Source of the DNA: JAAYCI01 sp964370295
Lineage (GTDB): Bacteria; Bacillota; Clostridia; Oscillospirales; Ruminococcaceae
Reading direction: 5' to 3'
DNA length: 64,000 nucleotides
NCBI GenBank assembly: GCA_964370295.1
Contig: CAYJIR010000005.1
Span: 30,062 to 94,061 of the forward strand
The notes beneath the pieces are model-generated. The model had not been told where the DNA came from. It saw only the letters and a list, made by a program, of their open reading frames with translations, and did not search any database. Position numbers and translations under genes: made by a program. This document shows positions 31,832-41,316 of the stretch, piece by piece. The number at the start of each line of letters is the position of its first letter. The stretch's first letter is position 1.

Positions 31832-33763
31832 CTATCCCTCTGTATTCCTTGCCGAAGATGATATAAAAATAGAAACCATTTTCAAAATATACTGCACTGT
31901 GTTAATTTCTTTTTCGCTCCAAACGCGATGCTCGTGATAATCGTCGAGCCCCAACACCAACCGCGCATGCCCTCTCCCCTTGGTTTGTACCAATAGATAC
32001 GACAAAGCACTTTCAAAACCGGGTAATTGTTTGGCATCCGTTTTTGTAACAATGTCTATATCACGATTATACATAACACCATTTTGTTCCAGCTCTGCAA
32101 AAAAATCCTTAATATCTCCTGTGGATATATTTTGAAATTCTATTTTTTTCGACGCTATTTGCCCCGCTCTCCATTCATAGGTCATACTGTAGCTATCGCC
32201 CTTGTCAAATGTTTGGGCCACGTAACAACGGTCTACCCCCATATGGGTGCCCAAAAGACGTAGCACGGTATCCATAGAGGTGGAAACATCCTCGGCCAGA
32301 TACATTAAATCAAACACCATCGATGTGATACCGCTATCGAAAAAGTTATTCACAGGCTTGTTGGCATTGTCTACCTCTGTTAATGTTTTGGTGTTGGCAT
32401 CTGCTAGTTCATCCGAGTATATGGTGTAGCGATCTTTGCCGGCCAACTTCGAGCTGTACAATGCTTTATCGGCACATTTGTAAAGCCCCTCATATGAATC
32501 TGCATGCGCCGGGTACAAAGCCACACCGATACTTCCGGACACCTTATAGTCTTTCTTTTCGCCCGAATAACTGTTTTTAAAGGCATTGGCAATGGCCTCT
32601 GCCTTGCTTTGTATCACGCGCATATCCGATATATCTTTTACGAACACTAAAAATTCGTCGCCACCGATGCGACCGATAATGTCAACCCCTCTAAAATTGG
32701 CATATAGGTTTTTGGCTATATCGCTTAAAGTAATATCGCCAAAATAATGGCCTAATTGGTCATTCACAGATTTAAAATCGTCTACATCTATTAAAAATAA
32801 GGCATGGGAGGAAGACGGAGAATTAAGCAAAGTATCTTTTATAATATTTTCCGTGGTTATTTTATTTAAACAATTGGTAAGCAAATCGGTTTTAGAAAGC
32901 ACTTCCAACCTTTTCTGTTTGTCTATATCATAAGTTTTCCCAATGGAGAACATGGGACGCCCATCTTGATTATAGGTTGTTTTATAGGTAATTCTATAAT
33001 ATTTAGAAATTCCACTCGGTTGAATAAACCGCACCTCTACAGGCTCTTCCACACCTATTTTTAAGTTATTATCAAACGCTAAAAAAGTGTCTAAGTCGTC
33101 GGGATACACCATACCCGCGTTTACCACATAACTTGGGAATGGTTGTTTTTCTGAGGCAAGGCCTAGTATTTCGCGACCTTTCCCAAAAAATTGTATGGTT
33201 GCCATGTTCACATCGTATATCCAAAACCACTCTTCGGCAAGCTCTGCCACCGTATTAAACAAGGCCTTGTAGGTGATGCGATTGTGGTAATATTCGTCAT
33301 GCGTCGTGTCTTCATCATCACCTGCCAACTGTGGGCTTAAATCTTGCATGACGCTTACCATCAACCCATTCCCATTCTCGTCCCGCACATTAAGCCGATA
33401 TATGCTGATGTAAAGGGGAAGTTCTTCGCCGGTATATTTCGTGTCCAACCAGTTGAAATGTGTTTCACCCTTCTGCTTGGCTATCTCAATATACTCGCAA
33501 AAAGCCACTTCCGAGCTTTTGCCGTTTGGTTGATTTTGCGGTGTCAATTTATAAAAATTTTCTAAGTATTTTTCCTTGCTCCCTATATTGTATAAATTCA
33601 CAGTAAACGCATTGCAATAAAGGCTTTCTGCCTTATCGTTTAACACATTAATACAAAGCGGAATGTGATCCATCATAGCAAAAACTTGTTCTAGCGTTAA
33701 ATGCACACTTTGATGCACAAAGTTTTGTATCTCAGCGCCATATTCTTTAGCCATATCGTTCAC
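31832..33763 (-). CDS. PAS-PAS-GGDEF-GAF diguanylate cyclase
   Basis: Cytoplasmic c-di-GMP signalling protein of 643 residues with no membrane helix: PAS-like (about 20-145), second PAS (about 160-290), GGDEF (about 295-460, active motif RIGGDEFLVF, with DVDDFKSVND), and a C-terminal GAF-like domain (about 480-640). The GGDEF site is intact, so it should make c-di-GMP. It is clearly paralogous to the first half of the gene just upstream (33802-38226), which it follows by 38 bases. The start is GTG at 33763, seven bases after GGGGG; an ATG lies nine bases downstream. Confidence 0.9.
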   Translation of the reverse strand: MNDMAKEYGAEIQNFVHQSVHLTLEQVFAMMDHIPLCINVLNDKAESLYCNAFTVNLYNIGSKEKYLENFYKLTPQNQPNGKSSEVAFCEYIEIAKQKGETHFNWLDTKYTGEELPLYISIYRLNVRDENGNGLMVSVMQDLSPQLAGDDEDTTHDEYYHNRITYKALFNTVAELAEEWFWIYDVNMATIQFFGKGREILGLASEKQPFPSYVVNAGMVYPDDLDTFLAFDNNLKIGVEEPVEVRFIQPSGISKYYRITYKTTYNQDGRPMFSIGKTYDIDKQKRLEVLSKTDLLTNCLNKITTENIIKDTLLNSPSSSHALFLIDVDDFKSVNDQLGHYFGDITLSDIAKNLYANFRGVDIIGRIGGDEFLVFVKDISDMRVIQSKAEAIANAFKNSYSGEKKDYKVSGSIGVALYPAHADSYEGLYKCADKALYSSKLAGKDRYTIYSDELADANTKTLTEVDNANKPVNNFFDSGITSMVFDLMYLAEDVSTSMDTVLRLLGTHMGVDRCYVAQTFDKGDSYSMTYEWRAGQIASKKIEFQNISTGDIKDFFAELEQNGVMYNRDIDIVTKTDAKQLPGFESALSYLLVQTKGRGHARLVLGLDDYHEHRVWSEKEINTVQYILKMVSIFISSSARNTEG

Positions 33764-33801
33764 AGCGAAGCCCCCATTTCATTTTGTCAACTCAGAAACT
33801 T

Positions 33802-36800
33802 TTATTGCGTTTGCTCTAAATACTTTTGTTCAAATTCTTCAATACAGATGGGTTTGCTAAAGTAGTATCCCTGCCCTTTTTGGCAGTTCAATTTTTTCAA
33901 GATGTCGAATTGCTCTTTTGTTTCGATGCCCTCCGCCACAGAAACCATATTCTTAAACTCTTGGCATAAATTAAGCGCCACCTTGGTAAGTATTTTCGAT
34001 TTATCTTCTACATGAATGGCCTTTGTAAGCCCCATGTCAATTTTTATTTCGTCGAAATCTGAAACTTGCAGCGAAACCAGGTTGGAGTGGCCGGTTCCAA
34101 AATCGTCTAACGAAACACAAAAACCTGCACTTTTTAAAGATGAAATAACATAAGAGAACATCTTGTCGTCTGTGTGGCTAATGGTTTCTGTTATCTCCAC
34201 AACAAACATAGATTTGCTGATATTATATTTTTCGCAAATGGCACACAACCTATTCACCATGTTTTTTCCCATAATGGTTGACCTTGAACAGTTTACCGAA
34301 AATTTAATTTTTATGTCCATACCACGCTTGCGCCAGGAAGAAATAAGGCGACAAAGCGTTTCAAATACATAGAAATCTATTTGGGAAATCATACCTTCTT
34401 TCTCGTAAAACGGCACAAAGGATGCCGGTGATTGCACATTGCCGCTGGCGTCCAACCGGCGAATTAATGCCTCGGCACCGTCTAATTTTCCGGTTTCAAA
34501 ATTGATTTGTGGCTGTAGGTATACGTGGTATTTTCCACATTTAATTTCGTTGTCCAAGTTTTTGCTTAGTATGGCCGTGTAATTTCTGCTGTCTCGAACT
34601 GTGTTATATTCGTCTGTATTATCATGCAAAGGTTCGCCAATATCTGTATTCCATGTAAAACCAATGGATGCTTTTATTTCTCCATCTTCCATAATGACGT
34701 TTCTTAAATTGTTGATTTTACCCTCAAATTCTAACTCATCCACATTTTTTTCAAGAACAACAAATTCGTCTCCGCCCACCCGGAAAACATCTTCGTCAAA
34801 AATACCCGATAGCAAACGCGACATCCGCTTGATGACTTCGTCTCCATATCGTGTACCTTTTTCTTCGTTTATTCTGGCAAGCCCCGTAATGTCGATATAG
34901 GCTACCCCCAAAGAAGACACATTGCCCTCATCTATTTCCTGCAAGGCCTGCCTATAGCTGTGACGATTTTTCACTTTTGTTAGGCTGTCATAGTAGCTTA
35001 GCTGCTCCAGCGAATAAATCAACCTGTTTTTCTCCAAGAAATCAGAAATAAAGCCGGAAAGCGAGGCCAGCAACCAATATTTGTCTATGTTTTTGGCTGG
35101 ATTATCTAAAGCAAACATGCCAATAAAATTGCCGCTTGTATCTAAGATAGGCGCGCAACTGAAACTGCTAACCTTGCGGCTATACATAATATTCAAAATT
35201 TCTGATTCATGCTTAAACTCTTCTTGAATATCTGTGATATACATCACATCTTTTGTGCGCAGCCTTTCAAAAAACGCTTGTAGAATATCAATGGGCAAAT
35301 TTTGCAAGCGGTGTTTGCCGGATTCTACATTCCCGTTTGTCCATTCATGTGTATTGTTTACCATTCTGCCATCCGGTGAAATCTGTAAAATTACACCTCT
35401 GGACGCTTCAAAGAATGTACAAACAAAATTCAAGATTTCCACGATGGAGTCATCGGGCGTCCCACCCGTATGCAGCATTTTGATGCAGTTTAATAGTAAA
35501 CTTTGTTCTATAAGTTTATTCTTTAGTTCTTCTTCCAAAGACACTATCTTGGTGATGTCTGTGGCCACCTGAAATTTTACCAGTTTCCCTCCTAAATGCA
35601 CCAGCTTATCTTTAAATAGATAAGTTTTATTAAATCTTGGGTTGTAGTAGCTCCATTCGTAGAATTCATTTTCTGTTACATTGCAGTTGGTACAAAACTC
35701 GCACGGCTCAGATTTTTCGTGCAACAAATCGTAGCACTTTTTGTTCCTCCACACTTCTTCGCTGGGGTTGTTATACATCATCAGAGCTTTTTTATTCATG
35801 TGCAAAATATCGTAGGTGTCGGGGTCTACAATATAGATAAAGTTGTCTGTGTTATCTCCTATAAAGGCGGAAACTTTGCTGTATTCGCTAAGGATTTTGA
35901 CCTCTTCGTGTAGATACTTGCCTTGCAACACAACCGAAAAAACCCGCGCCATATAGTGCAGGGTGTTAATTTCAACATCGGCCCACTTGCGTGTTTTCTT
36001 GCAATCTTCCACACCAATAAAAAACGAAACGACATTATCCTTTTTTATCTGGGCATGTAGAAAAGACTTTGTGCCGCTTTCGGCTATGCAGGAAAAAAGC
36101 TCGCCTTGCAAGCAACATGTGGCGATGTCTTCACACGCAAACACACCATTTCTTGCCACGCTGTCTATCAATACAGAGAGCAACTCTTTGGAAAAAGTAT
36201 TTTGCCCTTGCATATGCGCTGCAAGACCATGGCTGCACCATTCGTAGGTGAAATGATAGTTGGCACCATTGTCGAAAGACTCCACAATAAAACAGCGGCC
36301 GGCATTGTAGTATTGGCCCAAATATTGCAAGGCAGCATTGATGGCCGCTTTTTCGTTGTTTCGCTCGTACAAGATATTGAAAATGGTAGAGGTTACCGAA
36401 TAGTCCATGTTTAAACCGGAAATCTTTTCGGCTTTATTCTTTTTTTTCAGCACCGACGCGGCATCGTCTTCATAGCTATCTTCATAATACAGCCAGCGAT
36501 TCTCCTCGGAGAGTTTTGCCATAAACAACGCCTTGTCTGCACGGCTGATACATTGCTCGTATGAGATAATACTGTCTTTGTAAAGGGCCACGCCCGCGCT
36601 GACGCCAATATTTGCATTTGTATCGTATATGGAATAGCTCTCGTTCAATTGGAAAAGCAAATCGTCCAGGCGCTTTCCAAACTGTTCTTTGCTTTGTATA
36701 TTGGCCACATACACTATAAATTCATCGCCGCCGATACGACCCACAATGTCGGCCTCAGCACTCCACTTTTTTATTCTTGCGGCCAATTGTCGCAACACTT

Positions 36801-38226
36801 CGTCTCCATGATAGTGGCCGCTTTGTTCGTTATACGTTTTAAAATTATCTACATCCACAAAAACCAAGCCACAGTTCTCACACTTGCCGGCAGACAGGCG
36901 CTCGGCTATCATAGCCTCTATATTCACCTTGCTAAAACACTTGGTTAAAAAATCGAACTTGTATTGTTGCTCTAGCATCATTTGCTCGTGCACATCCACG
37001 CCTTTTCCAATCACAATGATGGGACGACCATTTTTGTCGTGCAAAAAGCGGTATATCACACGGTGATAGCGATAGCTGCCATCGGGTTGTAAAAAACGCA
37101 ATGTGTATGTTTTGCTAATGCCCGCTGCCATATTTTGCACAAGTTCTTGGTATGTGTCTCTGTCGTCCTCATGCACATGTCCAACGGCATATCCTGCTTC
37201 GGCAACACTTTTTCTGTATTGCCCCTGTGGAGATTTTTGCGCCGATTTCCCCAAAAAACGTATGGTGTTTGTTCTTCTGTCTATAACAAAAAACATGTCG
37301 TCGGATATTTCCGACATCTTGCTTAGCAAGGTTTTTTCGGGCAACCTGTTGTGGAAATAGTAGTCATCCTCATCGTCTTGTGCATCACGTTCGAACTCCG
37401 GACGCAAATCGCGCACAAAGCTCACAATATGTTCTTCACCCTTTGTAAGCTCCATTTTGGAAAGGGTGACTTCTGCCGGCAGTTCTTGCCCCTCGTTGTC
37501 GAGGTGCAACCACTTAAAGCAATGAACACCCTCCCGCTTTGCAATTTCCATATTCTCTTTAAACATTTCGTCCGAAAGGATTCCATTGGGCTGATATTGT
37601 GGGGAAAACTTTTGAAAATTACTTAAAAATTCCGACTCGTTTTCTAGCCCAAATATTCGAAGCGCCTGTTTGTTGCACACCAGGTTGTTCATTTTCGAAT
37701 CCCAAACATTCAAGGCAAGCGGGGTAGTATTCACAATGGCTTTTAATGTCTCGGCAAAAAAATCGTCCATTTTAGGTTGCGAAACCGCACCGCCAACACC
37801 ATGCAAAAACAACACAAGGTAGGGCTCGTCTTCCGCCACACCAAAATGCACACTGATTATGTTTGCCTCCACAATATATGTGTTTTCGTTTTTATCTGCA
37901 ACGGTCCATTCTACCTCATAAAACCCCTGCTCAAAAGCACCCTTTGCCACTTCAGCAAATTTCACCTTATGTGCTGTTCCCACTTTTTGAAACACGGCTA
38001 CATCGTCCTTTAGGAAACGAGAACATGCTTCCTCGTTTGCAAAGCCTAAAAAATCCAGAACGGTTTTGCTACATTGCACCACCTGTAACCGGCTGTCTAC
38101 CAACACCGTATTGTCCGGAAGTGCGCTAAAAAAAGACAGAAGAAATTCTTGTTTTTCCACTGCCGCCACAATATCACGCACACCATCGGTTTCGTTCTCT
38201 TGCGAAAACACCTTGTCATATCCCAT
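33802..38226 (-). CDS. Giant multidomain PAS/GAF protein with two GGDEF domains and one EAL
   Basis: 1474 residues, no clear membrane helix. Rough order: PAS (30-130), PAS (150-265), PAS (285-410), GGDEF-1 (415-580, RIGGDEFIVYV), GAF (625-765), PAS (775-900, with several Cys: YDLLHEKSEPCEFCTNCNVT), GAF (920-1065), GGDEF-2 (1080-1200, RVGGDEFVVLE), EAL (1225-1470, GAEALIRRLDASG, VVEITETISH, LDDFGTGHSNL, VAEGIETKEQ). All three catalytic motifs look intact, so both synthesis and breakdown of c-di-GMP are possible. AGGAG precedes the ATG. It is probably co-transcribed with 31832-33763. Confidence 0.92.
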   Translation of the reverse strand: MGYDKVFSQENETDGVRDIVAAVEKQEFLLSFFSALPDNTVLVDSRLQVVQCSKTVLDFLGFANEEACSRFLKDDVAVFQKVGTAHKVKFAEVAKGAFEQGFYEVEWTVADKNENTYIVEANIISVHFGVAEDEPYLVLFLHGVGGAVSQPKMDDFFAETLKAIVNTTPLALNVWDSKMNNLVCNKQALRIFGLENESEFLSNFQKFSPQYQPNGILSDEMFKENMEIAKREGVHCFKWLHLDNEGQELPAEVTLSKMELTKGEEHIVSFVRDLRPEFERDAQDDEDDYYFHNRLPEKTLLSKMSEISDDMFFVIDRRTNTIRFLGKSAQKSPQGQYRKSVAEAGYAVGHVHEDDRDTYQELVQNMAAGISKTYTLRFLQPDGSYRYHRVIYRFLHDKNGRPIIVIGKGVDVHEQMMLEQQYKFDFLTKCFSKVNIEAMIAERLSAGKCENCGLVFVDVDNFKTYNEQSGHYHGDEVLRQLAARIKKWSAEADIVGRIGGDEFIVYVANIQSKEQFGKRLDDLLFQLNESYSIYDTNANIGVSAGVALYKDSIISYEQCISRADKALFMAKLSEENRWLYYEDSYEDDAASVLKKKNKAEKISGLNMDYSVTSTIFNILYERNNEKAAINAALQYLGQYYNAGRCFIVESFDNGANYHFTYEWCSHGLAAHMQGQNTFSKELLSVLIDSVARNGVFACEDIATCCLQGELFSCIAESGTKSFLHAQIKKDNVVSFFIGVEDCKKTRKWADVEINTLHYMARVFSVVLQGKYLHEEVKILSEYSKVSAFIGDNTDNFIYIVDPDTYDILHMNKKALMMYNNPSEEVWRNKKCYDLLHEKSEPCEFCTNCNVTENEFYEWSYYNPRFNKTYLFKDKLVHLGGKLVKFQVATDITKIVSLEEELKNKLIEQSLLLNCIKMLHTGGTPDDSIVEILNFVCTFFEASRGVILQISPDGRMVNNTHEWTNGNVESGKHRLQNLPIDILQAFFERLRTKDVMYITDIQEEFKHESEILNIMYSRKVSSFSCAPILDTSGNFIGMFALDNPAKNIDKYWLLASLSGFISDFLEKNRLIYSLEQLSYYDSLTKVKNRHSYRQALQEIDEGNVSSLGVAYIDITGLARINEEKGTRYGDEVIKRMSRLLSGIFDEDVFRVGGDEFVVLEKNVDELEFEGKINNLRNVIMEDGEIKASIGFTWNTDIGEPLHDNTDEYNTVRDSRNYTAILSKNLDNEIKCGKYHVYLQPQINFETGKLDGAEALIRRLDASGNVQSPASFVPFYEKEGMISQIDFYVFETLCRLISSWRKRGMDIKIKFSVNCSRSTIMGKNMVNRLCAICEKYNISKSMFVVEITETISHTDDKMFSYVISSLKSAGFCVSLDDFGTGHSNLVSLQVSDFDEIKIDMGLTKAIHVEDKSKILTKVALNLCQEFKNMVSVAEGIETKEQFDILKKLNCQKGQGYYFSKPICIEEFEQKYLEQTQ

Positions 38227-38401
38227 GAATGATTCTCCTATAAAAACGCCATTTGCAGTTTTATAGCCTTTTCACACCTGAATTTCATCGCAAAATAAAC
38301 CCACAAATTTTACTTTCAAACAATATATATACCTATTTATCATTTTACCACATTTTTCACAAATTTCAAATATATTTATAGTGATAAAGAGTAAACAATG
38401 A

Positions 38402-38430
38402 TTGTCGGCTTTACTCTATCATGGTACAAT
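38402..38430 (+). promoter_or_regulatory. Promoter of the glycerate kinase gene
   Basis: -35 TTGTCG (38402-38407), 17-base spacer, -10 TACAAT (38425-38430), about 95 bases before the start. The divergent gene at 33802-38226 must have its own promoter in 38227-38400, which is strongly A/T-rich but without a clear match. Confidence 0.55.
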
Positions 38431-38526
38431 ACGGATACAATAAAACCGCACAAGGAAAGCTGCAAAAAATCAATCCGTAAAGTGTTAACCTTTGCGTTTA
38501 TTCGTTCGATATGAAGGTGTGTAAGT

Positions 38527-39714
38527 ATGAAAATCATCATAGCCTCCGACTCGTTTAAAGGCTCTTTAGATGCCATCCAAATCGGAAAAATAGGCGCCAA
38601 AGTGGCGCAGCAAGTGTTTTCCGGCTGTCAAGTAGAACAAATACCCATGGCAGACGGCGGCGAGGGCACCGTGGATTGCCTGCTAGAAGCCATGCATGGG
38701 CAAAAAGTTTTTTGCCCGGTTCACGATCCTCTTTTACGTTTAAAAGAAGCCTACTACGGCCGCAGTGGTCAAACGGCAATTATGGAAATGGCCGCGGCCT
38801 CGGGCCTTGGCTTGGTGGAGGACACCCATAGGGACCTTATGCATCAAAACACCTATGGCACCGGTGAGCTTTTGTTGCATGCCTTGCAAAACGGCTGCAC
38901 AAAAATATATATGGGCATTGGTGGCAGCGCCACAAACGACGGCGGCATCGGCTTTGCTGCGGCCTTAGGAGCACGTTTTTTAGATGCAAGAGGACAAGAA
39001 CTAAAGGCACTGCCCGTACATTTTGAAGACATCGCAAAAGTAGACCTTAGCACATTAAACCCTCTTTTAAAAAAGGCACATATTGTGGTGATGAGTGATG
39101 TAAACAACCTTTTGCTTGGAAAACAAGGGGCCAGCTATATTTTTGGGCCACAAAAAGGCGCCACGCCCGACTTATGCAAGAAACTGGAGCAAGGCATGGC
39201 GCACTACTTAAAAGTGGTAGAAGATGCTTTGGGGTGCACAGTAGAAGATGCACCGGGCTTTGGCGCCGCTGGTGGCCTGGGTGCCGCGCTTTGCCTGTTT
39301 GCCAAGGCCGAATTGCGCTCGGGCGTGGATACGATTTTAGAGCTTTTGCAGGTGCGCGAGAAAATTAAGCAGGCAAATCTTGTGGTGACCGGAGAGGGCA
39401 TGATGGACCACCAAAGCACCTTGGGGAAAGTGCCCGCCGGCATTGGAAAGCTGTGCAAAGAAGAAAACATCCCCTGTTTTGCAGTGGTGGGCTCTATGGG
39501 AGAACACGCCGAGGAAATGCTAAATTTCGGCATAAAAAGCATCGTGCCCACGGTAAACAACATCATGTCCTTGCCAGATGCCCTTGCCAGCGCAGAAGAA
39601 CTTTATGAAAGTGCATTAAAAAGAGCTTTGTTCCTGATCAAAATGGGGATGGAAATGCCAAAAACGCAGGGGTTTATTCAGCAGGCATTACAATATAAGG
39701 GAAGAGAATCATGA
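38527..39714 (+). CDS. Glycerate kinase (GlxK/GarK family)
   Basis: Phosphorylates D-glycerate (to 2-phosphoglycerate in most family members), feeding glycolysis. 395 residues with family motifs IIIASDSFKGSL at the start, PMADGGEGTVD, GIGGSATNDGGIGFAAALGA, GAAGGLGAALC and VTGEGMMD. The usual length is about 375-385; the last residues (QGFIQQALQYKGRES) are encoded by a family 2 repeat end (39669-39690) and look like an added tail. AAGGTG precedes the ATG. No glycerate or tartronate pathway gene is adjacent. Confidence 0.93.
   Translation: MKIIIASDSFKGSLDAIQIGKIGAKVAQQVFSGCQVEQIPMADGGEGTVDCLLEAMHGQKVFCPVHDPLLRLKEAYYGRSGQTAIMEMAAASGLGLVEDTHRDLMHQNTYGTGELLLHALQNGCTKIYMGIGGSATNDGGIGFAAALGARFLDARGQELKALPVHFEDIAKVDLSTLNPLLKKAHIVVMSDVNNLLLGKQGASYIFGPQKGATPDLCKKLEQGMAHYLKVVEDALGCTVEDAPGFGAAGGLGAALCLFAKAELRSGVDTILELLQVREKIKQANLVVTGEGMMDHQSTLGKVPAGIGKLCKEENIPCFAVVGSMGEHAEEMLNFGIKSIVPTVNNIMSLPDALASAEELYESALKRALFLIKMGMEMPKTQGFIQQALQYKGRES
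39669..39690 (+). repeat. Family 2 repeat end inside the glycerate kinase 3' end
   Basis: GGGTTTATTCAGCAGGCATT is the exact complement of the family 2 left end at 21541-21562 region and also matches 58171-58189. It is read in frame as GFIQQAL near the C-terminus. 39715-40029 downstream holds no gene that I can support. Confidence 0.75.
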
Positions 39715-40029
39715 GTGTTCCGGCCATAAACGCAAAAAACGCATATGCTTGATAGAATAATTTCGATTCTTTGCCGCATTCCTTGTGATGAATCATCGCT
39801 TTTTGTACTATTTCACCCTAAAAAGCAGTAGAATACAATTTGCTGATGTGCCGCTGTCTCATCTGCATAACAAAAAAGCCCGGCCCTTTGTTTGCTATAT
39901 CGTAACCATGTTGCCGTTTTCTTTCCCATGGCTCCATTGGTCTATGGACAAAAAAGATTCCCCTTGCAAAACTTTTTTCTGTCTGCCAATATAAAGCGGC
40001 AAGCGCAGCAGGCTAAAAACCACAAAAAA

Positions 40030-40058
40030 TTGAAAATCACAGCAAAATATGCTATACT
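40030..40058 (+). promoter_or_regulatory. Promoter of the duplicated-domain lipoprotein gene
   Basis: -35 TTGAAA (40030-40035), 17-base spacer, -10 TATACT (40053-40058), then AGGAGG and the start at 40096. Confidence 0.7.
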
Positions 40059-40095
40059 TTACACATCTAACCGTCCTATGCAAGGAGGTTCTTTT

Positions 40096-41010
40096 ATGAA
40101 GAAAATTTTTCTACTATGCTTGGTTTTTATGCTAAGCTTCAGCCTTTCGGCTTGTAGCCTTAACGCCTTTCCCTTCCTTGGCAACAATTTTGAGAATGTC
40201 TTTGGCAATATTTTGCGTGAAAATTCTGCCAGTGCAGAGGATGCTTCTGTTGCAAGCCATGCAAAAGAGGACGAAAACGCATCGCTTGAAACGGATGGCT
40301 TTCTATTGGTTAATGAAAGCAAAGAGACCATTTCATATGCCTATATAGCCAAAAGCGGTTCCGATGCATGGAGCGAGGATTTATTTGGCAACAAAGTTTT
40401 AGGCGGATTTGAAGAGGTTTCCCTTGTAATGCCTACCACAAGCGGCCTCTACGACTTTCGTTTGCACAGCGAGGCCGGAAAAGTATATGAATTTAAAAAT
40501 CTTGTTTTAGAAGCGAATGAAACCCTGGTGTTCACCGATAAAAACGGCGGAACCATTGAGCATTACAATGCAAATGGAGATTTATTTGCCGAATTGACGT
40601 CTGATTCCGAAACCATTGCCCCCGAAATCGAGCAAGAAGAAGGTGCGTATATCAATTTTGAAAACGGGCTCACTGCAAATGTGCCACGCCTTTACATGAG
40701 CCCCAGTGATGACCCAAGCTGGGGCGACAACCATTTAAACGAAACCTTATTTGCCGATGATAGCATAACCCTTGCCATAGAGGACAATGTGTCCTATGAC
40801 TTAATGCTTGAGTTTGAAGATGACACCGTCGCCGAATTTTACGACATGACATTATACAGTGCAAATACGCTCTCCTTAACACAAAGTGGCAGTGGCTATA
40901 TTGTGGAAATGACCGATGCAAACGGAAATTTCAGCGAAGAATTTTATGATACAAGCTCAGAATTTTACACTGCAGAATCCTTTAATACCCCCTCCTATGC
41001 CCCCGGCTGA
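40096..41010 (+). CDS. Lipoprotein with two tandem beta domains
   Basis: 304 residues. The signal peptide ends LSFSLSAC (lipidated Cys about residue 20). After a Ser/Asp/Glu linker come two copies of a domain of about 80-90 residues: one reads SDAWSEDLFGN...VSLVMPTTSGLYDFRL...YEFKNLVLEANETLVFT, the other DDPSWGDNHLN...ITLAIEDNVSYDLML...AEFYDMTLYSANTLSLT. I have seen this pattern (a W-G/S-x-x-L turn, then a YD strand and a closing NLxLxxNxTLxFT strand) in secreted bacterial proteins, but I cannot name the function. It is very acidic. AGGAGG lies before the ATG. Confidence 0.8.
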   Translation: MKKIFLLCLVFMLSFSLSACSLNAFPFLGNNFENVFGNILRENSASAEDASVASHAKEDENASLETDGFLLVNESKETISYAYIAKSGSDAWSEDLFGNKVLGGFEEVSLVMPTTSGLYDFRLHSEAGKVYEFKNLVLEANETLVFTDKNGGTIEHYNANGDLFAELTSDSETIAPEIEQEEGAYINFENGLTANVPRLYMSPSDDPSWGDNHLNETLFADDSITLAIEDNVSYDLMLEFEDDTVAEFYDMTLYSANTLSLTQSGSGYIVEMTDANGNFSEEFYDTSSEFYTAESFNTPSYAPG

Positions 41011-41095
41011 TAGCATGTTTATACGGCCATGGCATGGCCGCAAGAGTTACAGCAGAACCAACGTGCACCTTTTTCAGCCAGCAAATATTCCCGCC

Positions 41096-41141
41096 AATAT
41101 GGGCACCCAAAACTTCTATTGAAACTTTGGGTGCCCATATT
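41096..41141. terminator. Bidirectional terminator
   Basis: AATATGGGCACCCAAA (41096-41111) and its exact complement (41126-41141) form a 16-bp stem with a 14-base loop; tttcatttta follows on plus. It serves the converging lipoprotein and permease genes. 41142-41316 shows nothing further. Confidence 0.85.
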
Positions 41142-41316
41142 TTCATTTTATCACCGCGTTGGGCCTCTTTGGCACATGCATTTTTTCCGGGCCTAAAAAC
41201 AGCGCTGTCAAGATTCATCCGCAAATTATCCTTGCAAGACAATTCTTCGCTGCCGAGCAAACACCTGAGGTTTGCCCCGTGGCCATGAATTCTTAACAGC
41301 ACCTGACCTTCCCCTT

